Part shown: piece by piece, positions 46,036 through 54,083 of the stretch
How the letters are laid out: each line of letters starts with the position of its first letter
How positions within the stretch are numbered: the first letter of the stretch is position 1
Assembly (NCBI GenBank): GCA_965249685.1
Contig: CBDFMN010000003.1
Location: forward strand, 620,001-684,000
Length of the DNA stretch: 64,000 nt
DNA from: RH-AL1 sp965249685
GTDB lineage: Bacteria > Pseudomonadota > Alphaproteobacteria > Rhizobiales > Beijerinckiaceae
Direction of reading: 5' to 3'
Notes under the pieces: model-generated
The model's database searches: none
What the model saw: only the letters and a program-made list of their open reading frames with translations
Told to the model about the DNA's origin: nothing
Translations under genes and position numbers: made by a program

Positions 46036-46967
46036 GCGGCGTGCACGAGGCTGAGGAGGACGAGGCTGCGCTCGGCGATCAATTCGGCGAACAGGAGGAA
46101 CAGGTAGAGGATCGAGAAGCTGAAAAGCTTCATCGCCACCTTGTCGGCTCGATCGCCCGTCCGCGTGCGGTAGACCTGGGCCGCCAGCGCGAGCATGGCC
46201 AAGCCAAGGCCGAGCGACAGCACGCCATAGGCGAGACTGGCGAAGCCCATGAGATAGGGCAGGGTGCCAACCGGCACGAGCACGACGCTGTAAAGAAGGA
46301 TATCGCGCCGGGTGCGGTCTGGCCCAGCGACGTTCGGCAGCATCGGGATCCCAGCTTTGGCATACTCGCCCGACTTGACCAGCGCGAGCGCCCAGAAGTG
46401 CGGGGGGGTCCAGACGAAGATGAGGGCGAACAGGGCCAGACTCGACAGGCTGACGGAGCCGGTGACGGCGGCATAGGCGACGACTGGCGGGAACGCGCCG
46501 GCCGCCCCGCCGATGACGATGTTCTGCGGCGTCGAACGCTTCAGCCACATCGTGTAGATGACGACGTAGAAGAAGATCGTGAAGGCGAGAAGGCTGGCGG
46601 CGAGCCAATTGGTCGCGACGCCGAGCGTAAAGACGGCGAGCGCCGACAGGGTGAGGCCGAAGCCCAAGGCCTCCCCCTCGGTCACGCGGCCGGTTGGGAT
46701 CGGCCGCTTGGCCGTGCGCCGCATGACGCGATCGATATCAGCATCGTACCACATGTTCAACGCGCCGCTGGCGCCCGCGCCGACGGTGATCGAGAGAAGA
46801 GCCGCGAGGGTCAGGACCCAATTGAGGTGGACCGGCGCGATCAGCACGCCCGCGATCGCCGTATAGACGACGAGCGACATGACACGTGGCTTGAGAAGCG
46901 CGAGGTAGTCTCCAGGGCTCGCGATCGAGACGACCGGGGCGTTTCCGGAATCGAATGACAGGCTCAT
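46032..46967 (-). CDS. ctaB: Protoheme IX farnesyltransferase (heme O synthase)
   Basis: 311 residues with about nine transmembrane helices. Adds the farnesyl tail to heme b, giving heme O, precursor of heme a for the oxidase encoded beside it. The prenyl-diphosphate-binding motif NMWYDADIDRVMRRT is intact near residue 90, and the second acidic loop falls at TRRDILLY. Coupled to coxF by ATGA; coxA lies 87 bp upstream. Confidence 0.96.
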   Translation of the reverse strand: MSLSFDSGNAPVVSIASPGDYLALLKPRVMSLVVYTAIAGVLIAPVHLNWVLTLAALLSITVGAGASGALNMWYDADIDRVMRRTAKRPIPTGRVTEGEALGFGLTLSALAVFTLGVATNWLAASLLAFTIFFYVVIYTMWLKRSTPQNIVIGGAAGAFPPVVAYAAVTGSVSLSSLALFALIFVWTPPHFWALALVKSGEYAKAGIPMLPNVAGPDRTRRDILLYSVVLVPVGTLPYLMGFASLAYGVLSLGLGLAMLALAAQVYRTRTGDRADKVAMKLFSFSILYLFLLFAELIAERSLVLLSLVHAA

Positions 46968-47054
46968 GATAGACGTTTCAATCCTTGCGGGCCGACGCGC
47001 TTATTCCTAGCAAGGGCGGCAGGCCCAAAGTAGGGCTGCGCCGGGCCCCAACCC

Positions 47055-48716
47055 TCAGTGGTTCGACTCGACGATGCGCGGCAGCGTTTCGAACTGGTGG
47101 AACGGCGGCGGCGAAGACAAAGTCCATTCCAGCGTCGTCGCACCCGCGCCCCAAGGATTGTCGCCGGCGAGCACCTTCTTCTGGAAGGCCTCGAAGATGA
47201 TGTACAGAAAGATAAGCACGCCGGCGAAGGAGAGGTAGGCGCCGTAGGAGGATATCGCGTTCCAAAGCGCGTAGGCGTCGGGATAGTCGATATAGCGGCG
47301 CGGCATGCCCGCCAGCCCGAGGAAATGCTGCGGGAAGAAGGTGACGTTGACGCCGACGAACATCAGCCAAAAGTGCCAGCGGGCCAAAGTCTCGTTGTAC
47401 ATGTAGCCCGACATTTTCGGGAACCAGTAGTAGAAGCCGGCGAAGAGCGCGAAGACGGCGCCGAGCGAGAGCACATAGTGGAAGTGCGCGACGACGTAGT
47501 AGGTCTCGTGCAGGGCGCGGTCGATACCCGCGTTGGCGAGAACGACGCCGGTTACGCCGCCCACGGTAAACAGGAAGATGAATCCCGTCGCCCAAAGCAT
47601 GGGCGCGCGGAACGAGATCGATCCGCCCCACATGGTGGCGATCCACGAGAAGATCTTCACGCCCGTGGGAACGGCGATGACCATGGTCGCGAAGACAAAG
47701 TAGCGCTGCGTCGTCAGCGACAGGCCGACGGTGTACATGTGGTGCGCCCACACGACGAAGCCGACGACCCCGATCGCCACCATGGCATAGGCCATTCCGA
47801 GGTAGCCGAAGATCGGCTTGCGCGAGAAGGTCGAGATGATGTGGCTGACGATGCCGAAGCCCGGCAGGATCAGGATGTAGACCTCCGGATGGCCGAAGAA
47901 CCAGAACAGGTGCTGGAACAGCAGCGGGTCGCCACCCCCCGCGGGATCGAAGAACGTGGTGCCGAAATTGCGATCCGTCAGCAACATGGTGATGGCGCCC
48001 GCGAGGACCGGCAGCGACAGGACCAGCAGGAAGGCCGTCACCAGCACCGACCAGGCGAACAGCGGCATCTTATGCAGCGTCATGCCGGGTGCGCGCATGT
48101 TGAAGATGGTCGTGATGAAATTGATGGCGCCGAGGATGGAAGAGGCGCCCGCGAGGTGGAGCGCCAGGATCACGAAGTCCATGGCGGGGCCGGGATGGCC
48201 GGTCTCCGACAGGGGCGGGTACATGACCCAGCCACCGCCGAAGCCCTGCATCCCCGGAGCGCCTTCCACGAAGGCGGAGATGCAGAGCAGGGCGAACGAG
48301 GCTGGCAGCAGCCAGAACGAGATGTTGTTCATCCGCGGGAACGCCATGTCCGGCGCGCCGATCATGATGGGGACGAACCAATTGCCGAAGCCGCCGATCA
48401 GCGCGGGCATGACCATGAAGAAGATCATGATGAGGCCATGGCTCGTGATCACCACGTTGTAGAGGTTCTTCGCAGCCTCCACCGCCAGTTCGGGCGAGGC
48501 CCCGCGCATCTCGGCGATGCGGTTGAAGACCTGGATGCCGGGAGCCTGCAGTTCCATGCGCATCAGCACGGAGAAGAACCCGCCGATCACGCCGGCGGAG
48601 ATGGCGAAGATCAGGTAGAGGGTTCCGATATCCTTGTGGTTCGTCGAATAGAGGTAGCGGCGCCATCCCGTGGGGATGGCATGGTCCGTGCGGTGATCGG
48701 CAGCGAGTGTGTCCAT
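47055..48716 (-). CDS. coxA: Cytochrome c oxidase subunit I
   Basis: 553 residues, twelve transmembrane helices. ATG 48716 follows AGGACAGGA; upstream in-frame ATGs precede a non-conserved stretch. The heme and CuB ligands are present: the His of TSHGLIMIFFM, the His-Tyr pair of WFFGHPEVYILILPGFG, the double His of WAHHMYTVG and the two His of YVVAHFHYVLS. This is the catalytic core of an aa3-type (family A1) oxidase; the HPEVY tyrosine indicates full K-channel chemistry. Confidence 0.98.
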   Translation of the reverse strand: MDTLAADHRTDHAIPTGWRRYLYSTNHKDIGTLYLIFAISAGVIGGFFSVLMRMELQAPGIQVFNRIAEMRGASPELAVEAAKNLYNVVITSHGLIMIFFMVMPALIGGFGNWFVPIMIGAPDMAFPRMNNISFWLLPASFALLCISAFVEGAPGMQGFGGGWVMYPPLSETGHPGPAMDFVILALHLAGASSILGAINFITTIFNMRAPGMTLHKMPLFAWSVLVTAFLLVLSLPVLAGAITMLLTDRNFGTTFFDPAGGGDPLLFQHLFWFFGHPEVYILILPGFGIVSHIISTFSRKPIFGYLGMAYAMVAIGVVGFVVWAHHMYTVGLSLTTQRYFVFATMVIAVPTGVKIFSWIATMWGGSISFRAPMLWATGFIFLFTVGGVTGVVLANAGIDRALHETYYVVAHFHYVLSLGAVFALFAGFYYWFPKMSGYMYNETLARWHFWLMFVGVNVTFFPQHFLGLAGMPRRYIDYPDAYALWNAISSYGAYLSFAGVLIFLYIIFEAFQKKVLAGDNPWGAGATTLEWTLSSPPPFHQFETLPRIVESNH

Positions 48717-48792
48717 CGTCCTGTCCTGACCTCCAGCCCGTTCACGACGTGCCGATGATGTTCCGTGTATCTGTCCGCGCCGGCGGCAGCGC

Positions 48793-49665
48793 CTAGTCGG
48801 CGCCCGCCACATGAAGCGGCTTCTCCGCCGAGGCGAACTTCTTTTTCGCATCGGTGAGCCAAGCCGTATAGGCCTCGGGGCTCACGACCTTGAACGAGAT
48901 CGGCATGAAGGCGTGATCCTTGCCGCAGAGCTTGGAGCACTGGCCGTAATAGACGCCCTCGCGCTCGGCCTTGAACCACGTCTCGTTCATGCGCCCAGGC
49001 ACGGCGTCGATGCGGATGCCGAACGCGGGTACGACAAAGCCGTGGATCACGTCCGCACCCGTCACGAGGACATGGATCACCTTGCCGACCGGCACCACGG
49101 CCTGGTTGTCCACAGCGAGTTGGCGCAGGTCGCCCGGCTTCAGGTCGTCCCCCTTCAACAGGTACGAATCGAAGCCGAAGCCGCCTTCCTGGTCCTTCGG
49201 GTATTCGTAGCTCCAGAACCACTGCTTGCCCGTGACCTTCAGCGTCATGTCGGACTTCGGCACGACCAGTTCGTTCGTCAGCAGACGCATCGACGGGATC
49301 GCGATGACGAAGAGGATGAGAACGGGCAGAATCGTCCAGGCGATTTCAAGGACCGTGTGGTGGGTGGTGCGCGAGGGGGTCGGGTTCGCGTTCTCGTTGA
49401 AGCGGTAGATGACGTAGCCGAGCAGGCCTGCGACGAAGATCACGATGGCGGTGATGATCGGCATGAGGATGCCGTTGTGGAAGACGTGCATCTCGCGCGC
49501 GATCGGCGTCGCGGCCTCCTGCATGCCCATCTGCCCCGGCTCGGCAAACCCGTCGGCGCAGGCGCGACCGACGCTCGCGGCGATGGCCGCCACGACGAGA
49601 ATGGAACGCGCGAAGAGGGAGGCCGCAGAGGGTCTCGCATTAATGGCGTCACGGAATCCGGCCAT
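48793..49665 (-). CDS. coxB: Cytochrome c oxidase subunit II
   Basis: 290 residues from ATG 49665, which begins a signal peptide (ending GRACADG); longer in-frame starts precede the leader. Two transmembrane helices (IITAIVIFVAGLLGYVIY and ILPVLILFVIAIP) lead to the cupredoxin domain. The CuA ligands are seen in YYGQCSKLCGKDHAFMP, with the upstream His in HGFVVPAFG, and the aromatic patch QWFWSYEYP takes electrons from cytochrome c. First gene of the oxidase block; its promoter must lie in the 268-bp gap shared with the divergent ialB-like gene. Confidence 0.97.
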   Translation of the reverse strand: MAGFRDAINARPSAASLFARSILVVAAIAASVGRACADGFAEPGQMGMQEAATPIAREMHVFHNGILMPIITAIVIFVAGLLGYVIYRFNENANPTPSRTTHHTVLEIAWTILPVLILFVIAIPSMRLLTNELVVPKSDMTLKVTGKQWFWSYEYPKDQEGGFGFDSYLLKGDDLKPGDLRQLAVDNQAVVPVGKVIHVLVTGADVIHGFVVPAFGIRIDAVPGRMNETWFKAEREGVYYGQCSKLCGKDHAFMPISFKVVSPEAYTAWLTDAKKKFASAEKPLHVAGAD

Positions 49666-49933
49666 GTCTATCCCATTTCCGCTCGGCGGAGCTTCCGCCG
49701 CTTCCGCTTGGTGAACTTCGTCCCGTCGTCGCACCGGCGACCTGTCTTTTGCTTCGCTGTTCAAGACCATAAAGCGTTCCCGAGCGCAACATGACACGGT
49801 CGCCCGCCTTAGCGTCATAAAAGCGCGAGGTGGGGCTCGCCTCCGTCTCTGTTTTGCCATAGCCCTCACGCCTTAACACGCTCGAAGCGTCGCGCCGCAG
49901 GGCCGCGGCCGGACCGGAGATCCGCGAAGCACC

Positions 49934-50491
49934 ATGTCGACGACCAAATGGGGGGAGGGCCGCCGGCAGCGGCTTGCCGTAATCCGGCACGCTGCGGCAA
50001 TCGTGGTCGTGGGCCTGACGATCGCGGGTCCCGCCGCGCTTGCGCCGTCGCCAGCGCGCGCGCAAGGGCTCGTGAAGGCCAAGCATGGCGACTGGCAGGT
50101 TCGCTGCGAGACTCCGCCGGGCGCAGCCAAGGAGCAGTGCGCCCTGCTTCAGAGCATCGCGGCGGAAGACCGCTCCAACATCAACCTGATCGTCATCGTG
50201 CTGAAGACCGCCGACGGCAAGAATCGGCTGCTGCGCGTCATCGCGCCGCTCGGCGTGCTGATTCCCTCCGGGCTCGGCCTAAAGATCGACGATACCGACA
50301 TCGGGCACGCCGGTTTCGTGCGCTGCCTGCCGTCGGGTTGCGTCGCCGAGGTGGTGATGGAAGACAAGCTGCTCGACCAATTGAAAACCGGCAAGAGCGC
50401 GGTCTTCATCATTTTTCAGACACCGGAGGAGGGTATCGGGATCCCGCTCAAGCTGACGGGGTTTGCCGAGGCCTTTGCTGAACTGCCCTAA
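49934..50491 (+). CDS. Invasion-associated locus B (IalB) family exported protein
   Basis: 185 residues with a signal peptide (about residues 20-45, ending SPARAQG). The mature protein starts VKAKHGDWQVRCETPPG and has two Cys pairs (the second in VRCLPSGCVAEVVM), matching IalB family proteins, which are common in Hyphomicrobiales well beyond Bartonella, where the name arose. The role is unknown; periplasmic location is likely. It is divergent from coxB and is followed 23 bp later by another exported protein gene. Confidence 0.88.
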   Translation: MSTTKWGEGRRQRLAVIRHAAAIVVVGLTIAGPAALAPSPARAQGLVKAKHGDWQVRCETPPGAAKEQCALLQSIAAEDRSNINLIVIVLKTADGKNRLLRVIAPLGVLIPSGLGLKIDDTDIGHAGFVRCLPSGCVAEVVMEDKLLDQLKTGKSAVFIIFQTPEEGIGIPLKLTGFAEAFAELP

Positions 50492-50514
50492 CCCTGTTCC
50501 GCGAGGAGGTCGAC

Positions 50515-51237
50515 ATGAGGTTTCCGATTTGCTGCGGCCGTCGCGCAGCCGTCCGCGTCGCATCGGCCGCTCTCGTCGCCGCGGCCCTCGCCGGCGTTGC
50601 TTCTGCCACGGCGCGGGCCGCGGACGACGAGGATGCGAAGGGCAACGAGTACACCGATAAACTCGGGAGCTTCTTCGACGGCGGCCTCACGAAGGCCAAG
50701 GGGTTCGTCGGCTTGGGCAAGGCGCCGGCGCCACCGCCCTCCGCCACTCCATCCGGCTGCCCGGAGATCACCGTGCTCGACGGGACCGGCGCGCAGCGCG
50801 TCATGGCCGGCGGAGCAGCCGGCAATGCCGGCCTGAAGCATCAATTTTCCATCAGCGACGTCGCGCGCGAATGTCAGGTGTCGGGCAATCAGATGGTCTT
50901 GAAAGTTGGCGTCGAGGGGAAGGTGCTGCTCGGACCGGCCGGTACGCCTGGCACCTTCGACGTGCCCCTGCGCGTGGCAATCGTCGATCGCATCAGCGAA
51001 AAGCCGTTGCTCAGCAAGCTGTACCGGGTTTCGGCCTCGATCCCCGCCGGGCGAACGGGGACCAACTACTCGTTGGTGGCCGATTCGCTGGTCGTGCCGT
51101 TCGCCGCCGGTCGCACCGCGCAGGATTACAGCATCAAGATCGGCATCGATACCGCTGGCCGCGGCGGAGACGTCGCGTCGAAGCCCACACGTCGCCGCAA
51201 GACGACCAAGGCTGCGGAGGCAGCAGCAGCCCAGTAG
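50515..51237 (+). CDS. Hypothetical exported protein
   Basis: 240 residues. A signal peptide (about residues 1-36, ending ATARAADD) precedes a Lys/Pro-rich linker and a beta-rich region with SGCPEITVLDGTGAQRV and VARECQVSGNQMVLKVG. Two cysteines lie in that mature region. The C terminus is basic (KPTRRRKTTK) and Ala-rich. I do not recognise a functional domain. ATG 50515 has GAGGAGG about 7 bp upstream. Probably co-transcribed with the IalB-like gene. Confidence 0.75.
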   Translation: MRFPICCGRRAAVRVASAALVAAALAGVASATARAADDEDAKGNEYTDKLGSFFDGGLTKAKGFVGLGKAPAPPPSATPSGCPEITVLDGTGAQRVMAGGAAGNAGLKHQFSISDVARECQVSGNQMVLKVGVEGKVLLGPAGTPGTFDVPLRVAIVDRISEKPLLSKLYRVSASIPAGRTGTNYSLVADSLVVPFAAGRTAQDYSIKIGIDTAGRGGDVASKPTRRRKTTKAAEAAAAQ

Positions 51238-51288
51238 GACGTGTCTCGCGTCGGTCTCGCGCCTCGCTGGCGGCCGCTTGGCCCTGCT

Positions 51289-51768
51289 TCAGTGCGCGAG
51301 ACGCCCTACGTCGCTGATCCCCTGCGCGATCAGCCGCTCGCCGAGGTTGCCCTTCGTCTCGCCCCGCAACACGATCTCGGCGGCCGCCGTGGCGGCATCG
51401 GCAGCGGTGGAGCGCACCTGCGCCATGGCCTGGTTCTCGGCGGTGGCGATCTTGGCCTCGGCCTGTGCCGTGCGCCGTTCGACGAAGTCGGCAAGACGAG
51501 TCTGCGCCTCCCGCGCCAGCATCTCCGCTTCGGCCCGCGCCTGATCGACGATGGCGGCCGCTTCGCGCTCGGCCGCGGCTCGCTTTCCCTCGAAGGAAGC
51601 GAGCACATCCGCGGCTTCCTTGCGCAACCGCTCGGCTTCCGCGAGTTCGGCGCGGATGCGGGCTGCGCGGGCATCAAGTGTAGCGCCAAGCTTCGAGTGC
51701 ACGCCGGCGTAGCCGGCCACCGCCACGAAGATGACGAAGCCGACCAGCACCCAGAATTCAGAATCCAT
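51289..51768 (-). CDS. atpF: ATP synthase F0 subunit b
   Basis: 159 residues. One N-terminal membrane helix (SEFWVLVGFVIFVAVAGYAG) and a long Ala/Glu/Arg-rich coiled coil form half of the peripheral stalk. It pairs with the b' subunit encoded 12 bp upstream. Alphaproteobacteria, like phototrophs, use a b/b' heterodimer instead of the b2 homodimer of E. coli. Last gene of the F0 operon; F1 genes are not in this window, as usual for this class. Confidence 0.93.
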   Translation of the reverse strand: MDSEFWVLVGFVIFVAVAGYAGVHSKLGATLDARAARIRAELAEAERLRKEAADVLASFEGKRAAAEREAAAIVDQARAEAEMLAREAQTRLADFVERRTAQAEAKIATAENQAMAQVRSTAADAATAAAEIVLRGETKGNLGERLIAQGISDVGRLAH

Positions 51769-51780
51769 TGTGGTAAACCT

Positions 51781-52323
51781 TCAGATCTTCACGTCGGCGA
51801 TCGCCAAGGCGACGGTGGCTTCGTCGGCTGGCTTGCCGGTGATGTGCTGGATGATCGCCGCCGCCGCTTCAGTGGCGATCTGGCTGACGCTTGCCATCGC
51901 GCTCGCCTTGCGTTCGGCGATCTGCGTCTCGGCCGTCTGCAGCTTCGCGTTCAACTCGGATTCGAGCGCCAGGCGCTTGGTGTCCTGCTCCTGCTTGACG
52001 CGAAGACGCGTCTCCTGCGCGAGAGCCTGAGAGCGGGCCTTGGCTTCGGCCAAGGTCTTGTCGTAGGCGGCGACGGCTACGTTGGCCTCTTCGCGCATCT
52101 TGAAGGCTGCGCCGAGGTCGCCCCGGATTTTTTCGCTGCGGTTGTGCAGGATGTCGTGCACGCGGGGCAGAGCCAGGCGCGACATGATGAGGTACAGCGC
52201 GCCGAACGTCAGCGCGAGCCAGACAAGAGTCGAGGAGAACGTCGCGGGATCGAACGGCGGGAACGCCGCCTCGGGCGCGGCGCCCGGCACGGCGAGTTCA
52301 ACGGCATTGTCCAGGGTCGCCAT
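51781..52323 (-). CDS. atpG: ATP synthase F0 subunit b'
   Basis: 180 residues from ATG 52323; a GTG at 52332 would add three. An Ala/Pro-rich N-terminal segment precedes the membrane helix (STLVWLALTFGALYLIMSRL) and the coiled-coil stalk. The RLALPRV and LHNRSEKIRGDL segments after the helix are typical of b'. It follows atpE after a 65-bp gap that contains a perfect hairpin. Confidence 0.9.
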   Translation of the reverse strand: MATLDNAVELAVPGAAPEAAFPPFDPATFSSTLVWLALTFGALYLIMSRLALPRVHDILHNRSEKIRGDLGAAFKMREEANVAVAAYDKTLAEAKARSQALAQETRLRVKQEQDTKRLALESELNAKLQTAETQIAERKASAMASVSQIATEAAAAIIQHITGKPADEATVALAIADVKI

Positions 52324-52351
52324 GAAGGTCACATCTCAAGGTTGGCAGGGA

Positions 52352-52376
52352 TGGCGCGCCTGCGGGAGGCGCGCCA
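52352..52376 (-). promoter_or_regulatory. Intercistronic hairpin between atpE and atpG
   Basis: TGGCGCGCC (52352-52360) and GGCGCGCCA (52368-52376) form a perfect 9-bp stem with a 7-nt loop in the transcript between the c- and b'-subunit genes. No U-tract follows, so it is not a typical terminator; it could stabilise the atpE end of the mRNA or reduce downstream expression. Confidence 0.5.
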
Positions 52377-52388
52377 ACACGGGTCTGT

Positions 52389-52619
52389 CTACTTCATCAC
52401 GAAGAGCAGGAGGATCGCGACGAGGAAGGCGAAGATGCCGAGGCCTTCCGCGAGGGCGGCGCCGATGAAGGCGCGACCGAACTGGGCGTCGGACGCCGAC
52501 GGGTTGCGAAGCGCGCCCGATAGGAACGGACCGAAGATGAGGCCGACGCCGATGGCGGCGGCGCCCATGCCGATCGCGGCGAGGCCCGCGCCGATGTACT
52601 TGGCTGCTACAGGATCCAT
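52389..52619 (-). CDS. atpE: ATP synthase F0 subunit c
   Basis: 76 residues from ATG 52619, preceded by GGAG. A two-helix hairpin: Gly-rich first helix (GAGLAAIGMGAAAIGVG), polar loop with RNPSA, and second helix with the ion-binding carboxylate Glu in GAALAEGLGIFAF. Many copies form the rotor ring. No sodium-type Gln/Thr ligand pattern is evident, so proton coupling is expected. Confidence 0.97.
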   Translation of the reverse strand: MDPVAAKYIGAGLAAIGMGAAAIGVGLIFGPFLSGALRNPSASDAQFGRAFIGAALAEGLGIFAFLVAILLLFVMK

Positions 52620-52672
52620 GAAGAAAGCTCCGAGGTCTAAAGATCGGGCCCCGATCTGTTGTTGATATTTAT

Positions 52673-53431
52673 TCAGTGGCCCGGATGAATTGCGTCGTTG
52701 AGGTAGACGCAAGTGAGGATCGCGAAGACGTAGGCCTGCAGCACGGCGACGAGGAGTTCGAAGCCGGTCAGGACGACCGTCATGGCGAGAGGCAGGGGCG
52801 CGATGACGGCGAAGGCGCCGGCGCCAAGCAGTGAGGCGACGAAGGCGCCGAAGACTTTGAGCGTGATGTGCCCGGCCAGCATGTTCGCGAAGAGACGTAC
52901 GGAGAGGCTGATGGGCCGCGAAACGAAGGAGATGACCTCGATCAGCACGATGAACGGCAAGAGGGCGGGGCTGAGGCCCGACGGCACGAAGAGACGCAGG
53001 AAATGCGTGCCGTGCTTGACGAACCCGTAGACGAGGACGACGCCGATCACCAGGATGGCGAGTGCGAAGGTCACGATGATCTGGCTCGTCACCGTGAAGG
53101 CATAGGGCACGAGGCCCAGCATGTTCGAGAAGAGCACGAAGATGAAGATCGAGAAGACGAACGGGAAGAACTTCATGCCCGCCGTACCCGCGGAGGTCCT
53201 GAGCGTACCCGCGACGAACTCGTAACCCATCTCGGCGGCCGATTGCAGCCGCCCCGGAACGAGCGAGTTGCCGCTGGTGCCGATCACCATGAGCAAGCAG
53301 GCGAGGCCCAGGATGATGACCATGAACAGGGAGGAGTTGGTGAACGAGAGGTCCAACCCACCGATATGGATGGAGACGATCGGTTCGATCCGAAACTGAT
53401 GGATCGGGTCGATACCCTGTTCTGCCGCCAC
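52673..53431 (-). CDS. atpB: ATP synthase F0 subunit a
   Basis: 252 residues, five to six transmembrane helices. The essential Arg lies in the conserved ISLSVRLFANMLAGH helix, and a C-terminal helix carries AVLQAYVFAILTCVYLNDA. Forms the proton half-channels against the c ring. It lies between atpI (93-bp gap) and atpE. Confidence 0.97.
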   Translation of the reverse strand: MAAEQGIDPIHQFRIEPIVSIHIGGLDLSFTNSSLFMVIILGLACLLMVIGTSGNSLVPGRLQSAAEMGYEFVAGTLRTSAGTAGMKFFPFVFSIFIFVLFSNMLGLVPYAFTVTSQIIVTFALAILVIGVVLVYGFVKHGTHFLRLFVPSGLSPALLPFIVLIEVISFVSRPISLSVRLFANMLAGHITLKVFGAFVASLLGAGAFAVIAPLPLAMTVVLTGFELLVAVLQAYVFAILTCVYLNDAIHPGH

Positions 53432-53504
53432 GTCTGGTCGTCCTTGTCTACGGCGCAGGGCGCCTGAGCTGGGACCCGCGGCGCAACACCGGGGTAAGTA
53501 CGCT

Positions 53505-53540
53505 ATCTAAAGACGACCTCGGATCTAAAGAGGACCTTGG
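53505..53540. repeat. 18-bp tandem duplication across the atpI stop codon
   Basis: ATCTAAAGACGACCTCGG (53505-53522) is followed directly by ATCTAAAGAGGACCTTGG (53523-53540), 16 of 18 bases identical. Each copy contains the minus-strand TAG, so atpI ends with two in-frame stops 18 bases apart. Confidence 0.75.
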
Positions 53541-53860
53541 CCGGTCGGCTTCGCCGCGATGCGATACACGTTCCAAAACCCTGCCACGGTCCCAAGAGTC
53601 AAGAAGACAATCAGGAAGATCGGTGAGGTGTTCAGCCAGACGTCGAGTTGCCAGCCGATCAAAGTCCCGATTGCGACGCCGGCCACGAATTCCGTCAGAA
53701 CGCGGATACCAAGGCTCATCGCCCCACCAAGAGACGTGTCGCCACCGGCTCCTTTTGTCGCGCGGTCCGCCTCGGTCTCCCGTGCGTCGAGCGACGTCGA
53801 GAGACGCGAAAGGCGTGCGCGCATCGCAGCGTCGTCGTCCCCGCTCTCGTGTTCCGCCAT
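53525..53860 (-). CDS. atpI: AtpI/AtpZ family ATP synthase accessory protein
   Basis: 111 residues from ATG 53860, which follows GGAGAG; a GTG at 53875 would add five. A charged N-terminal region rich in Asp, Glu and Arg precedes two transmembrane helices (about residues 50-70 and 75-98; GIRVLTEFVAGVAIGTLIGW and SPIFLIVFLTLGTVAGF). Family members are linked to c-ring assembly or Mg uptake for the synthase. First gene of the F0 operon, with a clear promoter upstream. Confidence 0.9.
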   Translation of the reverse strand: MAEHESGDDDAAMRARLSRLSTSLDARETEADRATKGAGGDTSLGGAMSLGIRVLTEFVAGVAIGTLIGWQLDVWLNTSPIFLIVFLTLGTVAGFWNVYRIAAKPTGQGPL

Positions 53861-53913
53861 ATCGCTCTCCGTCACGCGCGGGCAGGGGCTTCTGCGTCCC
53901 CAAGGCTGCGCGG

Positions 53914-53942
53914 CTTGTACTGACGCCCCCGCAGGCTGTCAA
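53914..53942 (-). promoter_or_regulatory. Predicted sigma70-type promoter of the F0 operon
   Basis: Read on the minus strand: consensus TTGACA (53942-53937), a 17-bp spacer and TACAAG (53919-53914). The -35 is perfect and the -10 matches 4 of 6. It lies 54 bp upstream of the atpI start, in the gap after smc. Confidence 0.65.
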
Positions 53943-54083
53943 GCTTCCGCCATAAACTAAGCAATGTCTGAAACAAGAAGCTCGTCAGAGACTTAGCCTC
54001 GAATGCAGGCCGCGACCAGTCCCTTGCGGACATACCCCACTCGTCTGCTTCAACGGGTGGCTCACAATCGGGTCGTTATGCCG

